DNA of 7,325 nucleotides from Clostridia bacterium (lineage in GTDB: Bacteria; Bacillota; Clostridia; Oscillospirales; CAG-272): assembly GCA_017629395.1 (NCBI GenBank), contig JAGBXH010000208.1:1-7325 (forward strand). The letters are read 5' to 3'. Made by a program: the position numbers and the translations under genes. Within the stretch, counting starts at the first letter, position 1. The number at the start of each line of letters is the position of its first letter. The notes under the pieces were generated by a model. That model was not told the DNA's origin. It saw only the letters and a program-made list of their open reading frames with translations, and ran no database searches. Of this stretch, positions 1 to 5,991 are shown one piece after another.

Positions 1-84
1 GAATTTACCTATACGTTTGATCAGAACAGCAAACGCATTGAAGGCCCTTGTTTGAATATGGCTTATGCAGAATTAACCGAATAA
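1..84 (+). CDS. 3' end of an unidentified plus-strand gene (partial)
   Basis: Frame 1 is open from the first base to a TAA at 82-84 and gives 27 residues, beginning EFTYTFDQ and ending NMAYAELTE. The other two plus frames hit stops earlier, at 52-54 and 18-20. A strong hairpin terminator begins five bases after the stop, which fits a real gene end converging on folD. The fragment is too short for me to recognise a family. The alternating polar and aromatic residues at its start (EFTYTF) could be a beta strand, but this is only an impression. The gene body lies outside the window. Confidence 0.6.
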   Translation, partial: EFTYTFDQNSKRIEGPCLNMAYAELTE

Positions 85-88
85 TGAA

Positions 89-111
89 AGCCCGAGGCAA
101 CGCCTCGGGCT
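89..111. terminator. Bidirectional Rho-independent terminator
   Basis: A perfect 10-bp stem, AGCCCGAGGC (89-98) paired with GCCTCGGGCT (102-111), closes a three-base AAC loop. On the plus strand it is followed by ATATTTTTA. On the minus strand it is followed by TTCATTATT, a weaker tail. It lies between the stop of the partial plus-strand gene (84) and the stop of folD (118), so it can end both converging transcripts. Confidence 0.9.
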
Positions 112-117
112 ATATTT

Positions 118-972
118 TTAGTATTTAAGAGCCGCTTCTGCAGCAGTCAGCGTATTTTGCAGCAGCATCGTGATGGTCATGGGGCCTACGCCACCGGGCA
201 CGGGGGTAATCATAGATGCAACCTCGCTTACCGATTCGAAGTCTACGTCACCGCACAGTTTCCCTTCAGCATTACGATTGATACCAACGTCAATGACCAC
301 AGCACCCGGCTTGACCATATCTGCAGTTACAAATCCCGCTCTGCCTACTGCAGCAACGAGAATGTCCGCCTGCAGCGTTTGCGCCTTAAGATCCGGCGTA
401 CGGCTGTGACAAATGGTCACGGTACCGTTATCATGCAACAGCAGCATTGCCATGGGCTTACCGACAATATTGGAGCGACCGATCACCACGCAATGCTTGC
501 CCGCTGCGCTGATACCGCTGCGTCCAAGCAGCTGCATCACGCCTGCAGGGGTACAAGGCAGTACGTTATAATCGCCGATCATGATCTTACCTACGTTATA
601 AGGATGGAAGGCATCCACGTCCTTTTGTGGCTTGATGCGCAAAAGAATGGTCTGCTCGTCAAGGTGCTCGGGCAACGGCAGCTGCACCAAAATGCCGTGA
701 ATGTTCGCTTGCTCATTGAGCCGATCGATCAGCGCAATCACCTGCTCCTGCGTAGACTCTGAAGGCAGCTCGTGCACCTCGGAATAAAAGCCTACCTCAG
801 CGCACGCCTTATGCTTATTGCGCACGTACACGCGCGATGCGGGATCTTCGCCTACGATAATGACCGCAAGCCCCGGAACGGTATGATATGTCTTTTCAAA
901 ATCCTTTGTTTTCTCAGCAAGCTCTGCGCGAATTTCACCGGAAATGCGCTTGCCGTCAATGATCGTTGCCAT
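118..972 (-). CDS. folD: FolD, bifunctional methylenetetrahydrofolate dehydrogenase / methenyltetrahydrofolate cyclohydrolase
   Basis: FolD is a cytoplasmic enzyme that interconverts 5,10-methylene-, 5,10-methenyl- and 10-formyl-tetrahydrofolate using NADP, supplying one-carbon units for purines and formyl-Met-tRNA. The 284-residue product has the usual family length. Visible motifs are the YVRNK active-site segment (Y49, K53, the YxxxK pair), VQLPLP (96-101), KDVDAFH (117-123), PCTPAGV (139-145), the Rossmann-type GRSNIVGKP (165-173) and the C-terminal TPVPGGVGPMT signature (256-266). I chose ATG 972 because AAGGAGG (985-979) sits six bases upstream. The in-frame ATG two codons earlier directly abuts that site, and a more upstream start would only add residues not seen in the family. 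It is the last gene of the ymfF-ymfH-lgt-folD operon and overlaps the end of lgt by 17 bases. Nothing is truncated or missing. Confidence 0.97.
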   Translation of the reverse strand: MATIIDGKRISGEIRAELAEKTKDFEKTYHTVPGLAVIIVGEDPASRVYVRNKHKACAEVGFYSEVHELPSESTQEQVIALIDRLNEQANIHGILVQLPLPEHLDEQTILLRIKPQKDVDAFHPYNVGKIMIGDYNVLPCTPAGVMQLLGRSGISAAGKHCVVIGRSNIVGKPMAMLLLHDNGTVTICHSRTPDLKAQTLQADILVAAVGRAGFVTADMVKPGAVVIDVGINRNAEGKLCGDVDFESVSEVASMITPVPGGVGPMTITMLLQNTLTAAEAALKY

Positions 973-2017
973 TTTCATCCTCCTTGGTTTGCTTTGTGTC
1001 GGTTTTTCCCTCTCTTGCAGCACGCTTGGTTGCAACGCGCTGTGCTTCAATGCGCCTTTGCTCTGCTCTGAAAGCCTTTATATCGGGCACAAAGTTTGGT
1101 ACAAGAGCGCTTGCAAGCTTTTTCTTACGTGCAAATACGAAGCCGACGACCAATACGGCGACCGACGCAACCAACAGCACCAATCCAAGCATCTGCGAGA
1201 TGCGGATACCCGTGCCGGGCACAAACAAGCTATCCGTACGCAGTCCCTCGATAAACATTCTGCCAAAGCCATACCATGCAAAATACATCAGCGCGATCTG
1301 ACCGTTGAACTTTTTCTTCTTGTACAGAATATTGATCAGAATAAACCCAAGTAAATTCCAAAGTGACTCATAAAGGAAGGTTGGCTGTACCTCTACCATG
1401 CCGCGATAGCCGTCGCTGTGTGTGGCACCCGATTCAACCGCCATGCGCAACTTATAAAGGATGTTGCTCTCGCTGACGGGATAGGTCTTTTCGGGGCCGA
1501 GAAATGCGTAGGTGATCTGTCCGTTGACGATTGGAGAGCCGAACGCCTCACCATTGCAGAAGTTGCCCCATCTGCCGATCGCCTGCGCGATCATCACACC
1601 GGGCGCTGCGCTGTCAAGCACGGCAAACACGTTCGCCTTGCGGATCAGCGACATAGCAACAAGACCGATCACTCCGCCTATAATACCGCCGTAAATGCCA
1701 AGACCGCCGTTGCGGATATTGATCCAATCCTTGATCGTATTGTATTGCCCCGAATCCAGCGAGGTCAGTACGTAGTAAAGACGCGCGCCGATCACACCGA
1801 GAATCACGGTTGCCATCGCAATATCCAAAAGGTTATCCGTGGACACCCATTCGCGCTCAGAGCGATATGCAGTATACAGCACCGCAAGTGCAATGCCGCA
1901 GGTGATCAGCAGCGCATACCAGTAGATATCCACGCCAAATACGGAAAAAGCGACGCGATTGATCGCAAATTCACCGATACCCAAGCCCGGAAATGCAATT
2001 CTTGTAATTTCACTCAT
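956..2017 (-). CDS. lgt: Lgt, phosphatidylglycerol-prolipoprotein diacylglyceryl transferase
   Basis: Lgt is an integral membrane enzyme that moves the diacylglyceryl group of phosphatidylglycerol to the lipobox cysteine of prolipoproteins, the first step of lipoprotein maturation. The 353-residue product carries the Lgt signature GRWGNFCNGEAFG (148-160), with R149 and N152 matching E. coli R143 and N146. It also has YWYAL near the first membrane segment (32-36), PTFLYESLWN (212-221) and FGRMFIEGLRTDS (251-263). About seven hydrophobic segments are visible, the last at roughly 275-296. Two points stand out. The position of E. coli H103 is a tyrosine (Y109, in GLGIYGGIIGG). A charged tail of about 57 residues rich in Lys, Arg, Glu and Ala follows the last membrane segment, making the protein longer than the usual 250-300. 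ATG 2017 is chosen because AAGGAGG (2032-2026) lies eight bases upstream; it overlaps the end of ymfH by 8 bases. Confidence 0.96.
   Translation of the reverse strand: MSEITRIAFPGLGIGEFAINRVAFSVFGVDIYWYALLITCGIALAVLYTAYRSEREWVSTDNLLDIAMATVILGVIGARLYYVLTSLDSGQYNTIKDWINIRNGGLGIYGGIIGGVIGLVAMSLIRKANVFAVLDSAAPGVMIAQAIGRWGNFCNGEAFGSPIVNGQITYAFLGPEKTYPVSESNILYKLRMAVESGATHSDGYRGMVEVQPTFLYESLWNLLGFILINILYKKKKFNGQIALMYFAWYGFGRMFIEGLRTDSLFVPGTGIRISQMLGLVLLVASVAVLVVGFVFARKKKLASALVPNFVPDIKAFRAEQRRIEAQRVATKRAAREGKTDTKQTKEDENGNDH
979..985 (-). promoter_or_regulatory. folD ribosome binding site inside the lgt 3' end
   Basis: On the minus strand AAGGAGG is followed by ATGAAA and then ATG at 972. The first ATG (978) directly abuts the site and is too close to serve as a start, so the second is preferred. 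The site is built from the Lys-Glu-Asp codons near the end of Lgt, so ribosomes finishing lgt cover it. Confidence 0.8.
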
Positions 2018-3338
2018 GATCATGCCCTCCTTGATTTTCTTTGTCCTCGGGATAGACGACCGAAAGACACATATATTTTTCGTCAAAGCACTTGTGCAGA
2101 TATTCGTTGCACAGCTCATAGGTCACGCTTTGCATCACGGACGGATACGCAAGCATTTCGCTGCCGTCATCTGCAAAGGAAAGCAGCATGTTGACGATAT
2201 TTTCGGGAGAATCAAACTCGGCAACGAAATTGCCGTACTCCACTCTCTTGCAGCGTTCAAAATCCTCTTGGGGTATTCCCTCTTTTTTAAGCTTTTCAAT
2301 ATACGCAAGCACTGCGGCATACACCGCCTCGGGATCGTGTGCCTCTCCCGCCGCCGTGCCCGTTGCAACGCGCTCGTTGATCGAATACCCGTAATACATG
2401 CCGTAGGAAATCTGCCCTTGCTCGTAAAGATCGCTGCAAAGCTTTCCCGACATGGAGAAGATCAGCTCAAACAGCAGCGTCATACAAGCGTCCTTGCGGA
2501 TACGCTCTGCAGGATCGGCAGAAATATCAACGTCCTTCAGACCAATATAAAAAACAGGCTTGGGGACCGGCATATAGCTGACCGCGCGCGTGCTTTGCAC
2601 GCAAGGCGACTCCTTGAACTGCTTATGCGCAAACTGCATCTGCTTATATTCCGAGGAAAGCTCTGCGTCCACGGCGCAAAGCACCTGTGCGGGTGTAACG
2701 TCACCGCAAACGGCAAGGGACATATTGGAGGGCAGATAAAACGTATCCGTGCAGGAGTACAGCAGCTCGGGTGTCACTTGTGCGATAGATTGCTCGCTGC
2801 CCGCGATCTCATAACGCACGGTGTGCTGCTTGTACATCGCCTTGATCATCTGCGCGTACGCCCGCTCCCACGGGTGATCCGCCGCGCCTCTGATCTCCTC
2901 TGCAATGATCCCACGCTCACGCTCGACCGATTCTTCGGTAAAATACGGATGAGTGACAAAGCGCAACAGCTCACGCAAGCACGCCTTGACGTTGGAGGTC
3001 GTGTTAAAAAGGTATGCGGTTCGGTCATAGGAGGTAAACGCATTGCACTCCGCTCCGAGTGCGGAAAAGCGCAGATCGGAGTTGACCCCGTCCGCATTTT
3101 CAAACATCTTGTGCTCAAGATAATGCGCCGTGCCAAGCGGCATGGTGCGCGCATTCCCCTGCGCATCAAGATACTCGGCATCCATGGATCCAAGTCCTAC
3201 CTGCAAAATAGCATACGTGGATGAGCACTTTTTGGGATACACAAAGATTTTCAAGCCGCTTGCATGCAAAATTTCGGTATAACGCTCGCCAAGGCGTGTA
3301 TTTTTGTGTACCGTCCTTGAAATGATATTATGATTCAT
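2010..3338 (-). CDS. ymfH: YmfH-type M16 zinc peptidase (catalytic subunit)
   Basis: This is an M16 family metallopeptidase of the B. subtilis YmfH type, 442 residues with two M16 halves. The N-terminal half has the inverted zinc motif HYLEH (72-76), followed by KMFE and by SYDRTAYLFNTTSNV (103-117), a hallmark of YmfH proteins. ERERGIIAEEI (140-150) supplies the third ligand, probably E147. The C-terminal half lacks the Arg/Tyr pair seen in its partner: LYEQGQISYG (304-313) stands where an LRE...Y motif would be. No signal peptide or membrane segment is evident, so it is probably cytoplasmic. ATG 3338 is chosen because AGGAGG (3350-3345) lies six bases upstream, and an ATG seven codons earlier has no such site. 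It overlaps ymfF by 11 bases, and the two products probably form a heterodimer. The substrate is unknown, and no precursor peptide gene is visible nearby. Confidence 0.92.
   Translation of the reverse strand: MNHNIISRTVHKNTRLGERYTEILHASGLKIFVYPKKCSSTYAILQVGLGSMDAEYLDAQGNARTMPLGTAHYLEHKMFENADGVNSDLRFSALGAECNAFTSYDRTAYLFNTTSNVKACLRELLRFVTHPYFTEESVERERGIIAEEIRGAADHPWERAYAQMIKAMYKQHTVRYEIAGSEQSIAQVTPELLYSCTDTFYLPSNMSLAVCGDVTPAQVLCAVDAELSSEYKQMQFAHKQFKESPCVQSTRAVSYMPVPKPVFYIGLKDVDISADPAERIRKDACMTLLFELIFSMSGKLCSDLYEQGQISYGMYYGYSINERVATGTAAGEAHDPEAVYAAVLAYIEKLKKEGIPQEDFERCKRVEYGNFVAEFDSPENIVNMLLSFADDGSEMLAYPSVMQSVTYELCNEYLHKCFDEKYMCLSVVYPEDKENQGGHDHE
2026..2032 (-). promoter_or_regulatory. lgt ribosome binding site inside the ymfH 3' end
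   Basis: AAGGAGG on the minus strand lies eight bases before ATG 2017. A nearer ATG at 2023 is only two bases away and is therefore unlikely to be used. The site falls in codons for the GGHDHE C-terminus of YmfH, whose TGA (2012-2010) lies just past the lgt start codon. Confidence 0.75.
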
Positions 3339-4635
3339 CGTCGTCCTCCTCCCCGCCAAGCGTTCCGTTCAAAAAATAAACCATATCGGGCACGACGGCA
3401 CGGGAAACGCGCATGACGTCCTGCGCGGTAACCGCCTTGACGCGCTCGATGCATTTCTCGGGAGTCAGCGTTGAAGAGTAGAACACCTGCCTGCCAAACC
3501 AGTAGCTTTGCAGGGCTGCAGGCGAATCGCTGCACTGGCGCAACGCGTTGATCAGCGATCTTTGCGCCATTTTCAATTCTGCTTTACCGACAGCCTTTTG
3601 CTGCAAGCGTGTCAGCTCGGCAAATATTTCTCGCTCTGCAATCTCGCGATTGTCGGGATGAATGCCGCAGGATACGGTCATGATCCCCTTATGTGCCACG
3701 GCGGAGGAATAGCAATGATAGCACAGGCTCTTTTTCTCGCGCAAATTCAAGAAAAGTCTTGATACGGAGCTGCCGCCGAACAGCTCGTTGAACACGCTTT
3801 GCGCCACGGCATCGGGATGGTCGGGCGTAATTCCCGTATAGAATCCGATCTCCAGCTTTCCCTGCGCCACAGCGAGATCCTCGTTGACGTACTGCACCTG
3901 CGTGCGCGGCGATGGGATAGTGGTGTCCTGCATCGGTAGAAGTGATGCGGGCGCATCCAAAAACACGTTCTTTAGCAAGGATGCCACGTATGCGGGATCA
4001 TCGCTGCCCACGTAAAAGCACTCAATGCGTGCGCTTTGCAGGATGCGCTTCCAATGCTCGGTCAGCATCAGTGGGGTAAAGCCCTGCACCTGCTCTACCT
4101 TACCAACCAAAGACGCGCCGTAGGGCTGTCCTTGGAACATGCACTCACGCAAGCGCATGCGTGCATACGATCTCGTATCGTTGATCTGCGCGCGGATATC
4201 GTCGCAGGTATTCTCAATCTCGCTTTGCACGGCGTCTGCGCGCAAGAGTCCGTTCTCATCCAAGAGCGGGTGAAACAGCATCTGCTCGATGACACCGATG
4301 CCGACCTTGAGCGGGTCGGTCTGCTCGCCGTCGGGCAAATAACGCTTGCCCAGCGTTTCAAGCACAAACCCGATGACCTGCGAGTCACCGAAAAAGGTAT
4401 TGCGATAGGAAATGGACGCGCCGTACAGCATATCCAGCACCAGGTTGAGTTCCTTGATGGTGGGGTATTGCTCCGTGCCGCGACGCAGCACCGAGAACAG
4501 CAGCGTTGTCAGCGGTGATAATTCTTTATCCGCCGGCAGGATCAAGGACACCGAAAGCTGGGCGTTCTTGAAGCGGTCTGTCTGTATCGCGCGCAGATTG
4601 ACCGCGGGGGTAATTTTATATAAGGTTGGGATCAT
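3328..4635 (-). CDS. ymfF: YmfF-type M16 peptidase-like protein (non-zinc partner subunit)
   Basis: This 435-residue M16-fold protein resembles B. subtilis YmfF. The HxxEH zinc motif is absent. Its expected place holds LLFSVLRRGTEQYPT (45-59), followed by LDMLYGAS (67-74), both typical of the YmfF group. In the second half SRLFLNLREKKSLCYHCYS (292-310) carries the Arg/Tyr pair (R299, Y306) that M16 proteins use for substrate binding. The inference is that it contributes substrate binding to a heterodimer with YmfH, which supplies the zinc site. The protein ends in an acidic EEDDDES tail that also encodes the ymfH ribosome binding site. The start at ATG 4635 has GGAG five bases upstream. It is the first gene of the operon, about 30 bases downstream of the proposed promoter. 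No signal peptide is seen. Confidence 0.9.
   Translation of the reverse strand: MIPTLYKITPAVNLRAIQTDRFKNAQLSVSLILPADKELSPLTTLLFSVLRRGTEQYPTIKELNLVLDMLYGASISYRNTFFGDSQVIGFVLETLGKRYLPDGEQTDPLKVGIGVIEQMLFHPLLDENGLLRADAVQSEIENTCDDIRAQINDTRSYARMRLRECMFQGQPYGASLVGKVEQVQGFTPLMLTEHWKRILQSARIECFYVGSDDPAYVASLLKNVFLDAPASLLPMQDTTIPSPRTQVQYVNEDLAVAQGKLEIGFYTGITPDHPDAVAQSVFNELFGGSSVSRLFLNLREKKSLCYHCYSSAVAHKGIMTVSCGIHPDNREIAEREIFAELTRLQQKAVGKAELKMAQRSLINALRQCSDSPAALQSYWFGRQVFYSSTLTPEKCIERVKAVTAQDVMRVSRAVVPDMVYFLNGTLGGEEDDDES
3345..3350 (-). promoter_or_regulatory. ymfH ribosome binding site inside the ymfF 3' end
   Basis: AGGAGG on the minus strand lies six bases before ATG 3338 and within a longer GGGGAGGAGG run. 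The same bases encode the acidic EEDDD tail of YmfF, so that tail may be shaped partly by the need for this site. Confidence 0.8.
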
Positions 4636-4666
4636 TTCGTCTCCATATATACAGTACTTCTATATT

Positions 4667-4695
4667 ATCATACACCCAAATTGCAAAAAAAGCAA
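4667..4695 (-). promoter_or_regulatory. SigA-type promoter for ymfF-ymfH-lgt-folD
   Basis: On the minus strand TTGCTT (4695-4690) and TATGAT (4672-4667) are separated by 17 bases. The -10 matches TATAAT at five of six positions and the -35 matches TTGACA at three. Transcription would start near 4660, giving a leader of about 25 bases before ATG 4635. The -35 lies inside the inverted repeat described separately. GATAAT (4669-4664) is an alternative -10, but its spacing is poorer. Confidence 0.6.
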
Positions 4696-4729
4696 GACTT
4701 TTCCCTATTTTGTCTTGCCTTTTGCGCAA
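4681..4729. repeat. 18-base imperfect inverted repeat spanning both divergent -35 boxes
   Basis: The minus-strand arm (4698 to 4681) and the plus-strand arm (4712 to 4729) share GTCTTGC, then a pyrimidine, TTTT, two variable bases and GCAA. They match at 15 of 18 positions around a 13-base centre (4699-4711). Each arm contains the -35 box of one of the two divergent promoters. The plus-strand arm also runs into a perfect 12-base palindrome, TTTTGCGCAAAA (4720-4731), in the spacer between -35 and -10. This could be a shared operator. A hairpin with T-rich flanks, and hence terminator-like activity for stray transcripts, is an alternative reading. Confidence 0.6.
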
Positions 4730-4743
4730 AAATCCGCTATAAT
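4715..4743 (+). promoter_or_regulatory. Strong SigA-type promoter for the tautomerase-exonuclease operon
   Basis: TTGCCT (4715-4720) and a perfect TATAAT (4738-4743) are separated by 17 bases. Transcription would start near 4750, leaving a leader of about 24 bases with GGAGG at 4761-4765. The promoter is back to back with that of ymfF, and the spacer contains the 12-base palindrome at 4720-4731. Confidence 0.8.
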
Positions 4744-4773
4744 AGTATTATAAAAATCATGGAGGTACCTTTT

Positions 4774-5115
4774 ATGCCCTTTATTGACGTTAAAACCAAC
4801 AAGCAAGTCAGCAAAACCGAGGAAATTGCGCTCAAGCAGGCACTTGGTAAGGCGATTGCCATTCTGCCCGGCAAGAGCGAGAGATGGCTGATGCTGGATA
4901 TTCATGACGGTAGCCGCATGTATTTTCACGGTGACGACGCACCCTGCGCGATGCTGCAGGTGCAGGTATTCGGTAAGATCAATCCCGAAAAGTGCGAGGA
5001 GCTGACTGCCGAGATCTGCCGCATCATGGATAACACCCTGCAGATCGCACCCGAGAACACCTACGTCAAGTACGAGGAGATCTCGCTCTGGGGCTGGAAC
5101 TCGCAGAATTTCTGA
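4774..5115 (+). CDS. MIF-family (macrophage migration inhibitory factor-like) tautomerase homologue
   Basis: This 113-residue protein aligns end to end with the MIF branch of the tautomerase superfamily. Family members are small homotrimeric enzymes with an N-terminal proline as catalytic base and keto-enol activity on substrates such as phenylpyruvate. P2 would become the N-terminal proline after Met removal. K34 in PGKSERW matches MIF Lys32 (mature numbering). APCAMLQVQVFGKI (56-69) corresponds to the EPCALC...IGKI stretch, YVKY (97-100) to YINY, and LWGWNSQNF (105-113) to the VGWNNSTF C-terminus. The first Cys of the human CxxC motif is kept (C58) and the second is Leu (L61). GGAGG (4761-4765) lies eight bases before the ATG. 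The stop overlaps the next start as TGATG. The physiological substrate is unknown, and no signal peptide is present. Confidence 0.87.
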   Translation: MPFIDVKTNKQVSKTEEIALKQALGKAIAILPGKSERWLMLDIHDGSRMYFHGDDAPCAMLQVQVFGKINPEKCEELTAEICRIMDNTLQIAPENTYVKYEEISLWGWNSQNF

Positions 5116-5957
5116 TGAACAAGCTGCTACTGGTGGACGGGCATTGCCTGCTCTTTCAGATGTTTTACGGCATGCCGGCGCGCATTATCGGCAAGAACGG
5201 CATGCCCATACAAGGCACGCTCGGCTTTGTGGGGGCGATGCGCAAAATACTCGCCCTTGTCCAGCCGACGCACGTAGCGGTCATTTTTGACGGGGAGACG
5301 CATAATCCGCGCACTGATCTGGATGCCGATTACAAAGCCAATCGCGAGGATTTTTCGCTTGTTGCACACGAGGACAATCCCTTCTTGCAGCTCCCCGATA
5401 TCTATCGCGCTTTGGACTACATGGGCATTGCGCACACAGAAACCACCGATTGCGAGACAGACGACGTGCTTGCGGCATACGCCAAAGCCTATGGCGGCGA
5501 GTGCGAGGTGATCATTTGCTCGCAGGACAGCGACTTTTTCCAGCTGATTTCGGAATACGTCAGCGTGCTGCGCTATCGCGGAGAGAAAAGCGTGAAGTGT
5601 GACGTGGCGTATATGCAGGAAAAGTTTGGCATTCGCCCCGATCAATATGCGTTTTTCAAGTCGCTGACGGGTGACGGATCGGACAACATCAAGGGTATCC
5701 CGGGCATCGGCCCCAAGACCGCGGCTGCGCTGGCACATCAATTTGGTACTCCCGAGTCACTGCTACAAAACGCAGACCTGATCAAGCAGCCTAAGCTGCG
5801 CGAATCGGTCAGACAAAACGCGGACAGGCTTGCGCTCAACCTCAAGCTGATCACGCTTGACGGCTGTGCGGCGATTCCCTTCTTACCTGAGCAGATGTTG
5901 TTTCGCGGTCAGTCATTTACAACAAACGAAGTATTACAGGGTATCGGAATCAAATAG
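5115..5957 (+). CDS. Stand-alone 5'-3' exonuclease / flap endonuclease (Pol I N-terminal domain type)
   Basis: This 280-residue protein matches the 5' nuclease domain of DNA polymerase I and B. subtilis YpcP. Such enzymes remove RNA primers and 5' flaps in replication and repair. All nine metal-binding acidic residues appear to be present: D8, D59, E114, D116, D117, D138, D140, D187 and D190. YKANR (73-77) and the helix-hairpin-helix IKGIPGIGPKTAAAL (192-206) are also clear. No polymerase domain follows: the gene ends at TAG 5955-5957 and a terminator begins five bases later. ATG 5115 is the only sensible start, since LLLVDGH must be near the N-terminus. No Shine-Dalgarno is visible just upstream, so translation probably depends on coupling with the tautomerase gene through the TGATG overlap. 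Whether the genome also encodes full-length Pol I cannot be seen here. Confidence 0.95.
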   Translation: MNKLLLVDGHCLLFQMFYGMPARIIGKNGMPIQGTLGFVGAMRKILALVQPTHVAVIFDGETHNPRTDLDADYKANREDFSLVAHEDNPFLQLPDIYRALDYMGIAHTETTDCETDDVLAAYAKAYGGECEVIICSQDSDFFQLISEYVSVLRYRGEKSVKCDVAYMQEKFGIRPDQYAFFKSLTGDGSDNIKGIPGIGPKTAAALAHQFGTPESLLQNADLIKQPKLRESVRQNADRLALNLKLITLDGCAAIPFLPEQMLFRGQSFTTNEVLQGIGIK

Positions 5958-5961
5958 CAAA

Positions 5962-5987
5962 AGAGCGTTGCCGCACGGCAACGCTCT
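5962..5987. terminator. Bidirectional Rho-independent terminator between convergent genes
   Basis: AGAGCGTTGCC (5962-5972) pairs with GGCAACGCTCT (5977-5987) around a GCAC loop, giving an 11-bp perfect stem. The plus-strand tail is CATTTTATT and the minus-strand tail is TTTGCTATTT, continuing the T that ends the stem. It lies between the stop of the exonuclease gene (5957) and the stop of namZ (5992). Confidence 0.9.
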
Positions 5988-5991
5988 CATT

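Noticed and set aside
973..1050. Longer FolD N-terminus (26 extra residues)
   Set aside because: The extra residues are the antisense-like overlap with lgt. The AAGGAGG site fits ATG 972, and family members start with M-A-x-I-I-D-G-K.
2018..2119. Longer Lgt N-terminus (34 extra residues)
   Set aside because: The extension lies inside ymfH, is not hydrophobic, and the Shine-Dalgarno at 2032-2026 points to ATG 2017.
1959..3224. A 421-codon open frame on the plus strand opposite ymfH
   Set aside because: It is antisense to a clear M16 peptidase gene and rich in Cys, His, Arg and Leu without recognisable motifs. It has no ribosome binding site and spans the lgt/ymfH junction; it reads as a codon-bias shadow.
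4687..4723. Hairpin with GCAAGAC/GTCTTGC arms and T-rich flanks read as a terminator
   Set aside because: It lies upstream of both divergent genes, where no known transcript ends, and the arms coincide with two well-spaced -35 boxes. An operator or promoter symmetry explains it better, though a block on stray transcription is not excluded.
4681..4773. Longer start for the tautomerase gene at 4681
   Set aside because: It would translate through the promoter -35 and -10. The catalytic proline must directly follow the initiator Met, which holds only for ATG 4774.
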